Assembly: GCA_037042915.1 (NCBI GenBank)
Contig: CM073193.1
Location: 2,976,001 to 3,040,000 of the forward strand
From: Auricularia sp. M13
Lineage: Eukaryota; Basidiomycota; Agaricomycetes; Auriculariales; Auriculariaceae
Direction: 5' to 3'
DNA length: 64,000 bases
Position 1 is the first letter of the stretch. Each line of letters begins with the position of its first letter. The translations under genes and the position numbers were made by a program. Positions 1-11,491 of the stretch are shown here, in pieces. The notes beneath the pieces were generated by a model. The model was not told the DNA's origin. It ran no database searches and saw only the letters and a list, made by a program, of their open reading frames with translations.

Positions 1-2554
1 GGCTCAAGTGTACTGAAAGGTGTGCTCAGAGGGTGGATAGGGGTAAACTCGGGCCGTGTCTGCGTCAACAGCCTTTGGACAGCAGTCAGTTTCTGAAACC
101 AAGTCTGAGCAAAGGACGCTTTACCCATTATCCTTGACAAACCAATCCTGTTTCGCCGCAGCCGAAACAACCTGTGTGGGCTCTTCGTCCATGTCCATTG
201 CTAGGATCTCGTCATCGCGCTGTCGCTGGGAGTCGCTAATCCGGGTTCCCACGCGCCGCTGCTGCGTGGGCGTAAACTGCAAGCTCTGCTGCGTACTGCT
301 CTCGTGGTTGCCGAAGAGGCGTCTCGGCTGCGAAGTGTGGTCAGTATATGGTGGCTGCACGAGCCATATGAGGACAGCACTCACAATCTGCTCCGAGACG
401 GAGCGGGAGAGTAACGCGGGTCGCTGGGAGGGTTCGCCTTGTTCGAAGAGCTGCGTCAGACCGGGCCCGTCATCTTCACCTAGAGGGAAACCTGGGCTCC
501 TGCGCTGCGACGGACTATCCTCTCCGTGGCGCACGGGGGAGTCCAGGGATAGTGTGGCGAGCGCAGGCCGTTCCTCTGTGGCAATGTCGCCGAGGACGCT
601 ACGCGGTTGGCTCGCGTCATAAGTCGCCCTGCGCTGGAGCCTGCCAGCAAAAGGGGGTTGAGATACCACAGACTGGGGGGCGTTCTCCTTGTCCTCTTCG
701 TCCGAGAAGTCCAATCCAAGGCTTAACTGGGGACCTGACGACAAGTCCGAATGCGCGTCCGCGACGAATCGAGGAGCTGCACGATTCTCCTTGTCCTCGC
801 TATCGTCGAACGTGCGGAACTGGCTGTTCTCCTTGTCCTTCTCGGACTCGGAAGCTGAGCCTACGGGAGAGCTCGCACGACGGGGCACTGGAGCACCTGG
901 GAAGCCAAGCAGACTACTTGCAGGTACAAGGACCTGAACCCGCACGTCATTCTGGTCCGAATCCGAGTCGTCCAGGACGAGTGCTGTCTTGCGCCTCTTG
1001 CCCAGTGCCTTACGCTTGGGCGGCATGTTCTCGTCCTCCTCCTCTGTGGCGTCACCCATGTCGTAGTCGCTCTGCGCGGCAAGGGACGAGACCGGCGGTG
1101 CCTCGTGATCGGTTTCCTCCACGGCGTCCTCATCGCTACCCAGGCCAGGACTGTCCTCGCGTGCAGACTCTTCGCCCGATTCGTCGTCGGCCTCGTTATC
1201 TGGAACATAATCCAGGTCACGTGCCTCTTCATCCGCTTCAGCGTCCGCCTTGGGAGCCTTAACGGGAGCCTTCTGCTCGTCTGGCACCTTGAGCGAACCG
1301 CCCCTGCGGATCCAATCCTGCTTCTTCTCTTCGCGCATTTTGGATCCTTGGGCTTTGGAGCGTGCGAGCAGGACCTTGTTCATATCCTTGGTATTCACGA
1401 CCGGCTGCTTGGGGTCCCGTATGAAGGTCGGCTTCGCCGCTGCGCGAAGGTCATCCACCGCGGAGCTAGATGAGAACCGGTCGATAGGAGAGGACGGCGC
1501 AGGCTTTGGGACATGGGTCGGCGGCGTAGCACTCGAGGCTGACCGAGATTGGAATGCCGAACTGCGAGTGCGTAAGCAGACCATCTGAGAGAAGATGTAA
1601 TCTTTGAACGCGCCTCATTTTCTGGGTCCACTGGCTCAACGGTAAGCGTTTATCGACATCAGCGCGCGATAACGAGACACGTTGATCTGGTGAATGTGTT
1701 CGTTGAGACCAAGCTATTGTGATTTCATAGGAGCTCACTGGAAATAATGCGCGCTGTTTCGCGCTCCATTTCCGCCTTCTCCTTCTTGGTGAGACGCTGC
1801 AATCATATTAATCATGATTCGCGTGCGCGAACGTCGATAGTACCTTAGGTTTCGCTGGTTTGCCCTGGGCAGCGGCTGCCTTGTTCTTCTTGGACTTGGA
1901 TTTGGACGCATCGTTATCCGAATCTTCAAAGAAATCGTTGTCCTTCGCCTTGCGCTTGGGACCAGGATTCTCGAGGCCTGCCAGCAGCTCGATGGGAGCG
2001 CTAGATGGTGAAGTATCGGGCGACTGCTCGCTCGACTTGTTGATCTCTGTGCTGAAGTCGAACGATGCGCCCCCGCGTTGAGAACTGGACGGTGAAGATG
2101 CGTGATCGGCATTCGTTTGACGCGCGGATGGCTTCGGCGGCGGCCGCGTCGATTTGCGTGTAGACGGGGAGGAGGAGGCTGACGTGGCACGGTCGACGGC
2201 AGATACTGTCTTGGGCGCGGCTTTGCCCTCGTCCTCGCTACCGGACGCGTCCATCGCTGCGAGCTGTTTCTTCCAGTCGTACATCCCGCTCGGTAAGGAG
2301 ACGTGGCCGCCATCGTCTTCCTTCTCTGACTCTTGGTCTGAATCGGAGTCCACGACGCGTGCCTTGAGCGCAGAGCCCTTCGCATATGACGCCCGAGGGG
2401 CATGAGAGGCCAGGGCCTGTGCAAAGTCCTCGTAGGCAGGCGCTGGCGCGACAGGGCGTCCCTCAGGCAAGTCCCCGAGTGGCTCGCGCGGGCGACCATA
2501 GGTCCTGGTCACAGCGGCAGGACGCGCCGTAGACTCAGAGCGCGCGGCAGACAT
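1..2554 (-). CDS. MRC1: Replication checkpoint mediator Mrc1/claspin, partial (3' end off the window)
   Basis: The protein starts at the ATG at 2554 and opens with a Ser/Ala stretch and RTYGRPREPLG, a pattern familiar from the N-terminus of fungal Mrc1. Exon 1 runs to about 1835. An intron ending near 1787 joins it to RLTKKEKAEMERETARI, a conserved Mrc1/claspin helix. The long exon covering most of 121-1584 holds NKVLLARSKAQG and EEKKQDWIRRGG, then acidic Ser/Asp-rich repeats with DKEN runs (possible kinase or degradation sites). The gene continues left of base 1, so the C-terminal Mrc1-like domain is not visible. Mrc1 travels with the replisome and relays stalled-fork signals to the Rad53/Cds1 kinase. 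It is divergent from RPL3 across 238 bp. The family call rests on motifs I recognise; internal exon borders after 1584 are not fully resolved. Confidence 0.72.
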
Positions 2555-2792
2555 GGCGTCGAGCGGCACAACGGTCGAGAGCGGGCAAGAGAGAGAGAGA
2601 AAGGCCGGGGGCGCGTCGTCGGCAAACAGCGATGTGACAGGACGCGTCTCGGGAGCAAACAGGCTCTGTCAGAAATTCCCACGGTGCATAATTGCAGCCG
2701 ACCGTGATGCGCTGTATAGCGGAGAGACCGGAAGCTAAACCTTAGTTCATCCTCCTCGCTTTCTCCTCTTCCGATTTTCCCGGCCACAAAAA

Positions 2793-4282
2793 ATGAGGTG
2801 AGTGCCGTGACCGTCGTCGAGCTCGACTTGGTCGTTGACGCCGCTGCCTGCAGTCATCGTAAGGTGTGTGAGACAGCCCTACGTTGCAGCGCCTCCGAGG
2901 TTTTCTAACGCTCGTGCGCTGCAAGTATGAGGCTCCTCGCCACGGTTCCCTGGGCTTCTTGCCCCGCAAGCGCGCTGCCCGCCACCGTGGCAAGGTCAAG
3001 TCCTTCCCTAAGGTGCGTATTATAGTCTACGTCCATTGCGTGTTCTAACTGCAGCAACGTAGGATGACCCCAAGAAGCCGGTCCACCTGACCGCGTTCAT
3101 GGGCTACAAGGCCGGCATGACCCATGTCGTTCGGGACCTCGAGCGTCCTGGCTCCAGTCAGTGCTTTCACTAAATGCGTGCTTTGAAATTTCTGACGCGG
3201 TAGGTCAGAAATGCACAAGAAGGAGATTGTCGAGGCTGTCACCATCGTCGAGACGCCGCCGCTGGTCGTCGTCGGCGTGGTCGGCTACGTCGAGACCCCG
3301 CGCGGTCTCCGCACCCTCACGACTGTCTGGGCGTCGCACTTGTCCGACGAGGTCAAGCGCCGGTTCTACAAGAACTGGTACCGCTCCAAGAAGAAGGCGT
3401 TCACCCGCTACGCGAAGAAGTCAGCCGAGGACGGCGGCAAGTCCGTCGCCCGCGAGCTCGAGCGCATCCGCAAGTACGCCACGGTCGTGCGCGTGCTCGC
3501 CCACACCCAGATCCGCAAGACGGGCCTCAAGCAGAAGAAGGCGCACCTCATGGAGATCCAGGTCAACGGTGGCTCCATTGCCGACAAGGTCGAGTTCGCC
3601 AACGGCCTTTTCGAAAAGACCGTCGACATCAACTCCGTCTTCGAGCAAGACGAGGTCATCGACATCATTGCCGTCACTAAGGGTCATGGTTTCGAGGGCG
3701 TCACCCACCGTTGGGGTACCAAGAAGCTGCCGCGCAAGACACACAAGGGTCTCCGCAAGGTTGCTTGCATTGGTGCATGGCATCCGAGCAAGGTCATGTT
3801 CTCGGTTGCGCGTGCCGGTCAAAGTGCGTAAATGTCCGGCAGACGTTGGAGCTTGAGCTCACTCTGAACTCAGACGGTTACCACCACCGTACGGAGATCA
3901 ACAAGAAGATCTACCGCATTGGCAAGGGCGATGACGCAGCGAGCGCGTCGACCGAGTCGGATGTGACCAAGAAGACCATCACGCCCATGGGTGGCTTCCC
4001 GCACTACGGTATCGTCAAGAACGACTTCGTGATGCTCAAGGGTTCCATTCCGGGAACCAAGAAGCGCATCATCACTTTGCGCAAGTCGCTCATGGTGCAC
4101 ACGAGCCGCCGTGACCTCGAGAAGGTCCAGCTCAAGTTCATCGACACGTCGAGCAAGTTCGGTGTACGTTTTGTTCCTTTCTACCTGGCGCTGCATGTTC
4201 TGACTTTTCCCTGCAGCACGGTGCATTCCAAACGTTCCAGGAGAAGTCGGCCTTCCTCGGCACGCTCAAGCAGCGGTCGTGA
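2793..4282 (+). CDS. RPL3: 60S ribosomal protein L3 (uL3)
   Basis: Seven coding exons: 2793-2797, 2854-2863, 2926-3012, 3063-3156, 3209-3823, 3874-4163 and 4217-4282, giving 388 residues, the usual length for eukaryotic L3. The protein begins [18 protein letters not shown] and includes [20 protein letters not shown], the [20 protein letters not shown] loop that reaches toward the peptidyl transferase centre, and IGAWHPSKV. It ends [10 protein letters not shown]3 is an early-assembling core protein of the large subunit. The first two coding exons are tiny, 5 and 10 nt: the ATG plus two bases, then ten bases to codon 5. Introns this close to the start are common in highly expressed fungal ribosomal protein genes. 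The call is secure. Confidence 0.97.
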
Positions 4283-4591
4283 GTTGGCGCCTAGTACTGT
4301 GTCGCGTTTGCATGTATGGTCCTTTATGCATGAACATGGGTGTTATTGCATATGCATTGATGAATCAAATGTCTCACTTGGCCGCTGTCGTCGCCGCGTT
4401 CCTGAAGAGACCTGTATGACCGAAACCGGTTGTGAGAAAGAAATGACCAAGCTGTGATTGGACGAAGGACGTCCTTGAACGCGCCGGCCGCTGAACTTGA
4501 AATTTTCCGTTCGCGTTTCGTTGCTGTCGGTCTGCTGTGTCGCTCCTTCCACCGCCTGGGCCGTCTCATGCCGCACCCGAACGATGATTAG

Positions 4592-6649
4592 ATGGTACGA
4601 TGCAGCAGCGCCTTTCTTCGCTGCCTCAGAACGACCATGTCGACGCGCGAGCGGGCCCACGCACATCGTCTCCACGCATGCTATAGCAGCCTCCCGCCCG
4701 AAGAAACGGCCGCGACTGGCGGGGACCCAGCAGCACCCTCGACGACGCCAGCCAGCATTCTCGGAGAGCGACAAAAGCCTCCCCACATCCACTTCGGCGC
4801 TTTTGCCCGTGTGCATGGTCTGCCAAAGCAGACGGAGCTGCCCGCAGACATGGGACAGCGCGTGGAAGAGGCGCCGGCGGCCAGCGTCGTCCCTACCGAC
4901 TCTGGCTCTCCAGCTGCATTGGGAGACGCAGAGCGCGCCAGGGCGCCAGACGACTCGGAGAACGGACACGGAACGAATCCCTTGCTCGAGAACGACGAGC
5001 CGGACACCGCGGCTCTGCACGACTTCCTGCTCGGTACGGAGGACGCGGACGCCGCGTGGAACATCTACGAGCATCTGCAGGACGCTGCACGGCGCGGCGG
5101 CGCGCGCGTGCCGCTCGCGCTCCTTCGCCGGCTGCTAGCCATCATTGGCCGCGCAAAGCCGCACCGACGCGTCTACTTCCTACGCCTGCTCACCCTCGCC
5201 GCGGCCGTCCGCGCTCGGGGCGCGCTGCTGCGCGTGGAGGAGTGGAACTCGCTCATCGCGTGCGCCGCGCGCGGCCAACGCCGCAAGCGCGTTGAGGATT
5301 ACCAGGCAGCACTCGACGTGTTTCGCGACATGCTGTCGTATTTTGACGCTGTGAAGGCGGATGCTGCTTTGCGCGGCCGGGGGGCGGCTGGCTTGTGGTC
5401 TGAGGAGGCTGATACCGATCGTGTCGACGAACTCTCTTCGACGCTTCCGGTCGAGGCAGATGCGGGTTCTACTGGTGTCCTTCCCGCGGATTCCGTAACA
5501 ACGACTGTGGCTCCTGGCAGCTCGCGAAGTATAATATCTCCGGAGGTTGATGAGCTCGGCAGTGTCGCGACTAGATTTCGCTCGACTGAAACTCGTAACG
5601 ACGCCGAGGAAGGGTCTGCGTTTCCTGACGACACCGAGGAGGAGGGCGACGTCTCAGCAATGGGACCAGACCTGCACACTTATCACATCCTACTGCACAT
5701 CGCGGTATTGACCGCCTCGAAAACGACAGTGCGGCATGCGACGTCTCTCCTGCTGAAATCCGGATTCGAACCAACCTGGCGCACGCACGCGATCATGCTG
5801 CCGTACTTCGCGCGTCAGAACCGCATCACCGCCGTGCGGGAGACGGTCGCGCTGCTCGTGCACGGCAGCAGCGACGTCGACGTCTCCGTGATCAACGCGT
5901 GCATCTGGGCGTACGCGCGCGAGGGCTCCATGGACGTTGCGATGCTAATGTACCGCGTGCTGCAGGCCAACGCGACGCTGCGCCCTCCCGACGAGGCGCT
6001 GGTCGCGGAGCGCCAGCGGCTCACGGAGCTCATGGGATTTGACATACCGCGCAAGGTCATACCCGACGTCGTTACCTACCGCTCGCTCGTCCAGGCTCTT
6101 GCGTATCACGGCGACCTCTACGCCGCGCTTCGCGTCTTTCGCGACTTCATGCAGTCCCCTTGTAGCGTCGGGCCCGAGCCCGGCGTGAAGTGGTCTGCCT
6201 CTAGTGCAGATGACGACCACCATCCGCCTCAGCTGTATGCTTCAGTCATGCCTATCTATCGCTCGCTTTTCCTTGGCTTTGCGCGCCACGGCGTTGCACC
6301 TGTCACGATGCCAGACTCCGCGACAGGCGACATGACACAGGCGTCGTTCCGATCCCCTTGGACCCTCGACAACTTCCAGGCGGTCTTTGACACGTTCTTA
6401 CACCTGGATCCACGCGTGGACGCGCCAACCGAACGTGTTGTCTACTGGATCATCGTTGCTCTCGCGAAGACAAGCGGTTCAGACGCCCGCAAGATGTGGC
6501 ATGCGGCAAGTCGCATCCAGCAGGTCTTCGGGCCGCGGTGGCGTGGACGCTTGGGTCACTTGCTGAACATCATCATGCGGGGCAAGGATACGGGGGAGCT
6601 TGTCACGTTGCCCGATGATATCGTCAAGCGCGGAGGATGGAGGTCGTAA
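4592..6649 (+). CDS. Pentatricopeptide-repeat-like mitochondrial protein
   Basis: An uninterrupted 685-residue frame starts at the ATG at 4592; a second ATG at 4637 is an alternative. The N-terminus is rich in Arg, Ser and Ala with almost no acid (RAHAHRLHACYSS), which fits a mitochondrial presequence. Helical-hairpin segments of PPR type follow: AWNIYEHLQDAARRGG near residue 155, PDLHTYHILLHIAVL near 355, DVSVINACIWAYAREGSMDV near 430, and PDVVTYRSLVQALAYHGDLY near 490. A low-complexity acidic linker separates the first block from the rest. Fungal PPR proteins bind organellar transcripts and support their processing, stability or translation. I cannot say which yeast protein this corresponds to. 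It is intronless, unlike most neighbours, and converges on the AMMECR1 gene with 92 bp between stops. Confidence 0.72.
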   Translation: MVRCSSAFLRCLRTTMSTRERAHAHRLHACYSSLPPEETAATGGDPAAPSTTPASILGERQKPPHIHFGAFARVHGLPKQTELPADMGQRVEEAPAASVVPTDSGSPAALGDAERARAPDDSENGHGTNPLLENDEPDTAALHDFLLGTEDADAAWNIYEHLQDAARRGGARVPLALLRRLLAIIGRAKPHRRVYFLRLLTLAAAVRARGALLRVEEWNSLIACAARGQRRKRVEDYQAALDVFRDMLSYFDAVKADAALRGRGAAGLWSEEADTDRVDELSSTLPVEADAGSTGVLPADSVTTTVAPGSSRSIISPEVDELGSVATRFRSTETRNDAEEGSAFPDDTEEEGDVSAMGPDLHTYHILLHIAVLTASKTTVRHATSLLLKSGFEPTWRTHAIMLPYFARQNRITAVRETVALLVHGSSDVDVSVINACIWAYAREGSMDVAMLMYRVLQANATLRPPDEALVAERQRLTELMGFDIPRKVIPDVVTYRSLVQALAYHGDLYAALRVFRDFMQSPCSVGPEPGVKWSASSADDDHHPPQLYASVMPIYRSLFLGFARHGVAPVTMPDSATGDMTQASFRSPWTLDNFQAVFDTFLHLDPRVDAPTERVVYWIIVALAKTSGSDARKMWHAASRIQQVFGPRWRGRLGHLLNIIMRGKDTGELVTLPDDIVKRGGWRS

Positions 6650-6741
6650 ACAGGCAGCGGTCATTGTACAGGTCAGGCGCCTGTTACCGCCAAGGTGCGC
6701 AAACCAACCCTTGTTCCCGAAGTCGTTGACATGAAGCAAGA

Positions 6742-7585
6742 TCAAACAGACACCTCGCCGCCGTTTGCCTCCCGCCATGCGACATACTCGTCCCACGTCA
6801 CTGTGGCCTTGGAGGACTGGTAGCGTCTCAACTTGATGCTGCGACGGAGCTCCTCCGTGATCTTGCCGTCCCAGCCCGCTTTGCGGATGGCGCTGTCGAT
6901 GGCTTCCTGCTTGGTCCATCCCTGCTCCGGCATCACGTCAGGGAGATATGTCGCCGAGAACTGGCGCTTGTGCGAGAACCGCGTCGAGGGCAACGAGTGC
7001 TGCGACGACAGCGGCGACGGCACGGACGATGAGGAAGAGGTGGACAGCAAGGAGGGGTGGGAGAACGAGATCAGGATGCCGTGCACGCCGACGGTCCAGT
7101 CGAGGTACGAGGTGGCATCCTCGAAGTCGACGAGCAGGGAGACTCTGCATTGGATGAGCACCAAATGTATAAATGCAATGAATTATTAGACTCACCCGCA
7201 CTGCAGCCTGGGCAGTTCCTTCTTCTCGATGCGGTGGAAGCGCGAGTCGCGGAATGCGCTGATGAGCGCGTACTCGGGCAGACGGTCGTGGAGGTCCAGT
7301 GGCTCGAAGCTGCCAATGCAGCCGCGCAGATGGTACGAGCTGTTGGATCTGGTAGACTTGATGTTCCAGGTCACGAAGAGCGGGCTGGGAGGGGTAGGAA
7401 TGAGCATGCTGGGCTGTGGGTGCTGACTGGGGCGGGACGCGCCACTTATCGTCTGGATACTGGGGCGCAAGGGGGTCGGCGTCGAGGAGCGCACAGTAGA
7501 GGGCGTCGAATGCGTGGTAGCAGTGCTCTGGGAGGCACTGGGCGGCCTTGCCCTCTGCCTGTGGCTCGTGCGGGACCAGAGACAT
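6742..7585 (-). CDS. AMMECR1-domain protein
   Basis: Three exons (7446-7585, 7196-7384, 6742-7144) give 243 residues, a normal size for a single-domain AMMECR1 protein. The ATG at 7585 gives MSLVPHEPQ, then EHCYHAFDALYCALL, PLFVTWN, the family hallmark LRGCIGSFEPL, YALISAFRDSRF, a VSLLVDFEDA segment, LDWTVGVHGI, SATYLPDVMPEQGW and a closing LRRYQSSKATVTW. AMMECR1 proteins are found from archaea to humans; the biochemical role is unsettled, and the conserved LRGCIG motif is thought to mark the active or binding surface. A Ser-rich insert (SLLSTSSSSSVPSPLSSQ) interrupts the domain in the last exon, a likely surface loop. Its start lies only 106 bp from that of PHO81 on the other strand, so the two probably share control sequence. 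Confidence 0.9.
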
Positions 7586-7691
7586 GCAGGCGGAGGAGAG
7601 CGACAGGGCCCGATTTGGGCAGCCACAGGATCTGGTTCCGGACGGGTCACGCTCCTTGTCCTCAGCGCGTCTCTCGGCGCACCCGCGCGCG
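7586..7691. promoter_or_regulatory. Short divergent promoter between AMMECR1 and PHO81
   Basis: Only 106 bp separate the two start codons, which point away from each other. Both promoters and both 5' leaders must fit here or overlap the neighbouring coding sequence. I see no clear TATA box. Confidence 0.5.
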
Positions 7692-10600
7692 ATGAAGGTC
7701 TGCGTCCCGCCGCGTCCCCCCGCGCGCCGCATGCACTCAGCCGTTCTCTCAGTTCGGCAAGCAGATTCTCGCGAGCCAGGTCCCGGGCTGGTCCGCGTAC
7801 TACCTCGACTACAAGGGCCTCAAGAAGATCGTCTCCTCGCTCACCAAGCGCAAGCTCGCCACCAACGCAGCTCTCTCGCCGTCGCTGGCCCAGGACTCGA
7901 TCAACCCAGCCCGCCCAGCGCATATGCGACGCGCACCGCCCACCAGCAGCCCCCTGGCCCAGCCGACGCTCTGGGAGTCGTCCGCGGAGGCCTCCCTCGC
8001 CCAGCCGCCCCTGCCCGCAATGCTCACGTCAGCACATGACGGAGACCGCGGCCCCGTGTTCCAGGAGCACAAGGCGGCCTTCTTCGTCAAGCTGGAACGC
8101 GAGCTGGAGAAGGTTAGATAACATCTCGCGCACGTTCGTCGGCCTGCCAATTCCTGCTCGCTTACCCCGGCCCAGATCAACGCGTTCTACCTCCAGAAAG
8201 AAGCCGAGCTGCGCCTGCGTCTCGAGAATCTCCTGAGAAAACGCCAGGCCGCCGCTGAACGCCTCGTCGTCAATGGACAGGAGGACGGCGCGCTCGACTA
8301 TGTCGAATGGCGCGCCGTGGAGGAAGGCTTCCAGCTCCTTGAGCGCGATCTTGGCAAACTTCAGGTACGCCTCATGCGCGCTGAGATAGCGTTTTCTCAT
8401 CGCTTGGCCAGCAATTCATCGAGATGAACGCGACAGGGTTCAGGAAAATCCTCAAGAAGTGGGACAAACGCTCCAAGTCGACCACAAAAGAGCTCTACCT
8501 GTCGCGCCAGGTCGAAGTTATGCCATGTTTCAATCGCCAGGTATTCCCACAGGTCCCTGCCGCACTCTGTTATCTTACCGAAACCGCATATAGCTCATCT
8601 CTGAGATGACGGACACCGTGGCTTCCTGCCTCCTGGACGTCAGCACCGTTCCTGACTCGTCGGTGAGCGGGGCTGGCGCTGTGCACGACAACCTGGACCG
8701 CGCGCAACACATGTCCGCATTCAATGACCTCGAAGATTCCTTCGGTCGCGCGATCAAGGCGCGGGACGAAGGCGAGATTCGACAACTACTCGCTCACGCT
8801 GGGAACCTTGCAGCCCGACCTGGCGGCCAGATGCACGTTACGCGGATCGTCTGGAGAGCGATCATCGTTGCGCCGGTGCCTCTCGCAGACCTTATGCTGG
8901 CGTCCAACGACGTCCCGTTCGACTTTGGCTTCGTCGACGACATCAACGGTCGAACCTGTCTCCACGAAGCCGCCATCGCAGGCGAACTGCGCCTGGTGCA
9001 GATATGTCTTGGGCGCGGCGTCCAGGTCGACCGCGCGGATGCTTACTCGAGGACTGCTCTGCATTACGCCGCCATGAAGGGCCACGCAGCGATATGCCGC
9101 GCCCTGCTGGAGTACAATGGTCCCCGCGGAGTGATCGACCCGTCCGCTCTGGACTCGGACAACCATAGTCCCTTGATCTATGCGTGCATACATGGCAGTC
9201 CTGAATGCGTCGCGGCGCTTCTGAGCGACCGACGGGTGTCGCTGGAACCACCGCCGACGGCAAGCGACCTTCGTCCTCTTGCACTCGCAGCGAAATATGG
9301 ACATGTCAAGGTCGTCTCTCTCCTGCTCGACCACGGCGCCCGCGATGTCCCCAATAGCAACGGGGAGTACGCCATTCACCTCGCGGCGCGTAACGGCCAT
9401 GCGTCAGTGTGCGAATTGCTGCTGCAGCACGATACCCGCGACCGGGCAGACAAATATAATGAATGGACGCCGCTCTTTCACGCCGCCGAGCAGGGGCATC
9501 TGGAATGTGTACAGGTCCTTTTACGGGCGGGGTGCAACCCGAACGCCGTGGACGAGAACGATCGCACCGCCGTATACTACGCGGCGTGGAACGGGCACAT
9601 TCCCTGCGTGTCCGCGCTTCTCGACGGTGCGCGCAATGCAAAGCCGCGTGCGCCCCCCGCGCACGTCAGCCCATCCGGGGCTTCGAATCAGGACGGGTCG
9701 GAGGATATGGACACCATCCCAAGCCTGTCGCTGCCGCCCCCGATTATGCCCCTGCGATCCTACGGACACACATACCTCAACAAGGCACACCTCGTCGTCG
9801 TGGCGCTCGCGCACCCATTCACCGGCGGCGCCAGTGAGCCATTGAGCCTCAAGCCCCGCGTCTTCGCGCAGACGGATCGATTTTCGCAGAATACACCATC
9901 GCTCCGCCTGGTCGTGTCCACAAAGCCAGATTCCTACGCCGCGCCATTCGAGGTCAGTCTGCCGCTGGACGGCGAAAAGGGCGTGCTGGCGTTCCAGGTC
10001 CCCGCGCTCGACCAACTGTCGCTGGAATTCTCCTTGTACCCGTCTTTTGGGTCGAAAACGCTCGGTCGGGCTGTCGCACTGCCGTGTATGTTTGCCGATA
10101 TTGGCGCCATGACGCCCTGCGTCTTGCCTATGCTTGACCATCGCCTTCATGTTATCGGAGAGGTATGCTCGAAGTGTCTTCTTCATTTGGGCGGCGTCTG
10201 ACAAAATTTCAGATCTCTTTCGACATCTTCACCATCTCGCCATTCTCTGGCCCTGCTCTTTCTGTAGACAGCAGCAGCAGCGGGACATACTGGAGATCAA
10301 GTACCTTGCAGTCTTCCACTCCTGCGCCACCGATTCCTCCACGCAATGTTGGTTCGGCGCATACGTCGCCGTCGAATCGGTCGGCGGCGGGCTCAGACTC
10401 TCAGCGCGGTGTGACCGCGTCGTCTCTGGCTGGAGAGTTTCTGCATGGTGTTGTGCAGCTGACGCGAGACGGCGTGCCTGTCTTGTGCCGACAGCAGTCT
10501 CTACCCGACCCGAATTATACGTTGGGAGTGGCCGACGTGACGCTGGCGCAGTTTCAGGCGTTGTCTGCTCGGTCGGGCAGGAACGTGCTCAAGAAAGGCC

Positions 10601-11372
10601 AGGCTTCGACTGCAGCTGAGTGGCAGAGCGTTTTGAGAGATAGTCTGATCCCGCTGTCGACTCTGGGCGAGGTATGCTGAAAACTTTCTGCGTTGTTGAC
10701 TCCAGTCAAGCTCATCTAGACAACCGTCCAGGCACTCCCCCCATCGATCGGTCTCTGTCTGGAGCTGGTCGACTCATCCGTGCTGGAAGGTGGACGACAT
10801 CGAAATTCAACTGACACTAATCAATTCGTCGACTCTGTGCTACAAGCCGTATACAACATTTCTTCGCGGCAGGACGATGGCCCTCGCCGCAAGTTCGCCT
10901 TGTTTTCGTTTTCACCTGACATCTGTGCTGCTTTGAACTGGAAGCAGCCAAATTGTGAGCAACCGCTTTGTCCTCTTTCTCAGCTTTAATACCCCGCAGA
11001 CCCAGTTTTCTTCGCGTCGGCGTGCGGCGTGCAGGACCCGCGAAGCGAAATTCCGATTTTCCATTGTGGTGCTAAGGATCGACGATGTACGAGTCTTGGT
11101 GCCGCAGTTGACTTCTCCAAAGCCAACAATCTTCTCGGCATTCTTGTTCCCGCAAGTTTATTGGTGCGCAGGGGGCAAAGCAGATATTTAGCATGCAAGC
11201 TGACCCTCCATAGGCGGACATTCCCTCTCTTTCTTCTGGCGTGAAGAGTAACGGGCTTATGCTAGCTGCGTTCGGATCGTCGGATGCACCCACGGCCGTC
11301 GAAGTCGTGGACGCTTCGCTGGGCGCAGGTATTTTAACTATTCGCGAGCATAAGCTCAGTGGTTTGATATAG
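7692..11372 (+). CDS. PHO81: Pho81-like phosphate regulator (SPX, ankyrin, degenerate GDPD)
   Basis: Nine exons (7692-7697, 7753-8112, 8176-8364, 8412-8540, 8594-10162, 10213-10671, 10732-10954, 11000-11163, 11214-11372) give 1085 residues, close to the size of fungal Pho81/NUC-2. Exon 1 codes only MK. The SPX domain (residues 1 to about 225) begins MKFGKQILASQVPGWSAYY with LDYKGLKKI, and includes FIEMNATGFRKILKKWDKRS. Ankyrin repeats span about 345-570 (GRTCLHEAAIAGELRLVQ, SRTALHYAAMKGHAAICR, EYAIHLAARNGHASVCELL). A C2-like region with HTYLNKAHLVVVALAHPF follows, then a C-terminal glycerophosphodiesterase fold from about 820. In yeast and Neurospora this protein inhibits the Pho80-Pho85 cyclin kinase when phosphate is low, and SPX senses inositol pyrophosphates. 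The GDPD part lacks the usual acidic and His-Asp residues, so it is probably not an enzyme. Confidence 0.93.
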
Positions 11373-11491
11373 ATAGAGCATCGGATATCTTGTATTCTGT
11401 GTACGTTGTATTTGTAGGGGTTTCAGGGAATGCAAGATGATAACAAATAAGGGACAGTCCGAAGATCGAAGGACGGTAGATTTTGGGACGC

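Noticed and set aside
552-1262. 236-residue plus-strand open frame over MRC1
   Set aside because: Shadow of the real MRC1 exon; GC-rich coding sequence leaves the opposite strand open by chance.
5755-5785. tRNA-like B-box match (gattcgaacc on plus)
   Set aside because: It is inside the PPR coding frame and no matching A box or cloverleaf can be drawn around it.
9521-10204. 227-residue minus-strand open frame inside PHO81
   Set aside because: It overlaps a well-supported ankyrin and C2-like coding exon and has no motif of its own.
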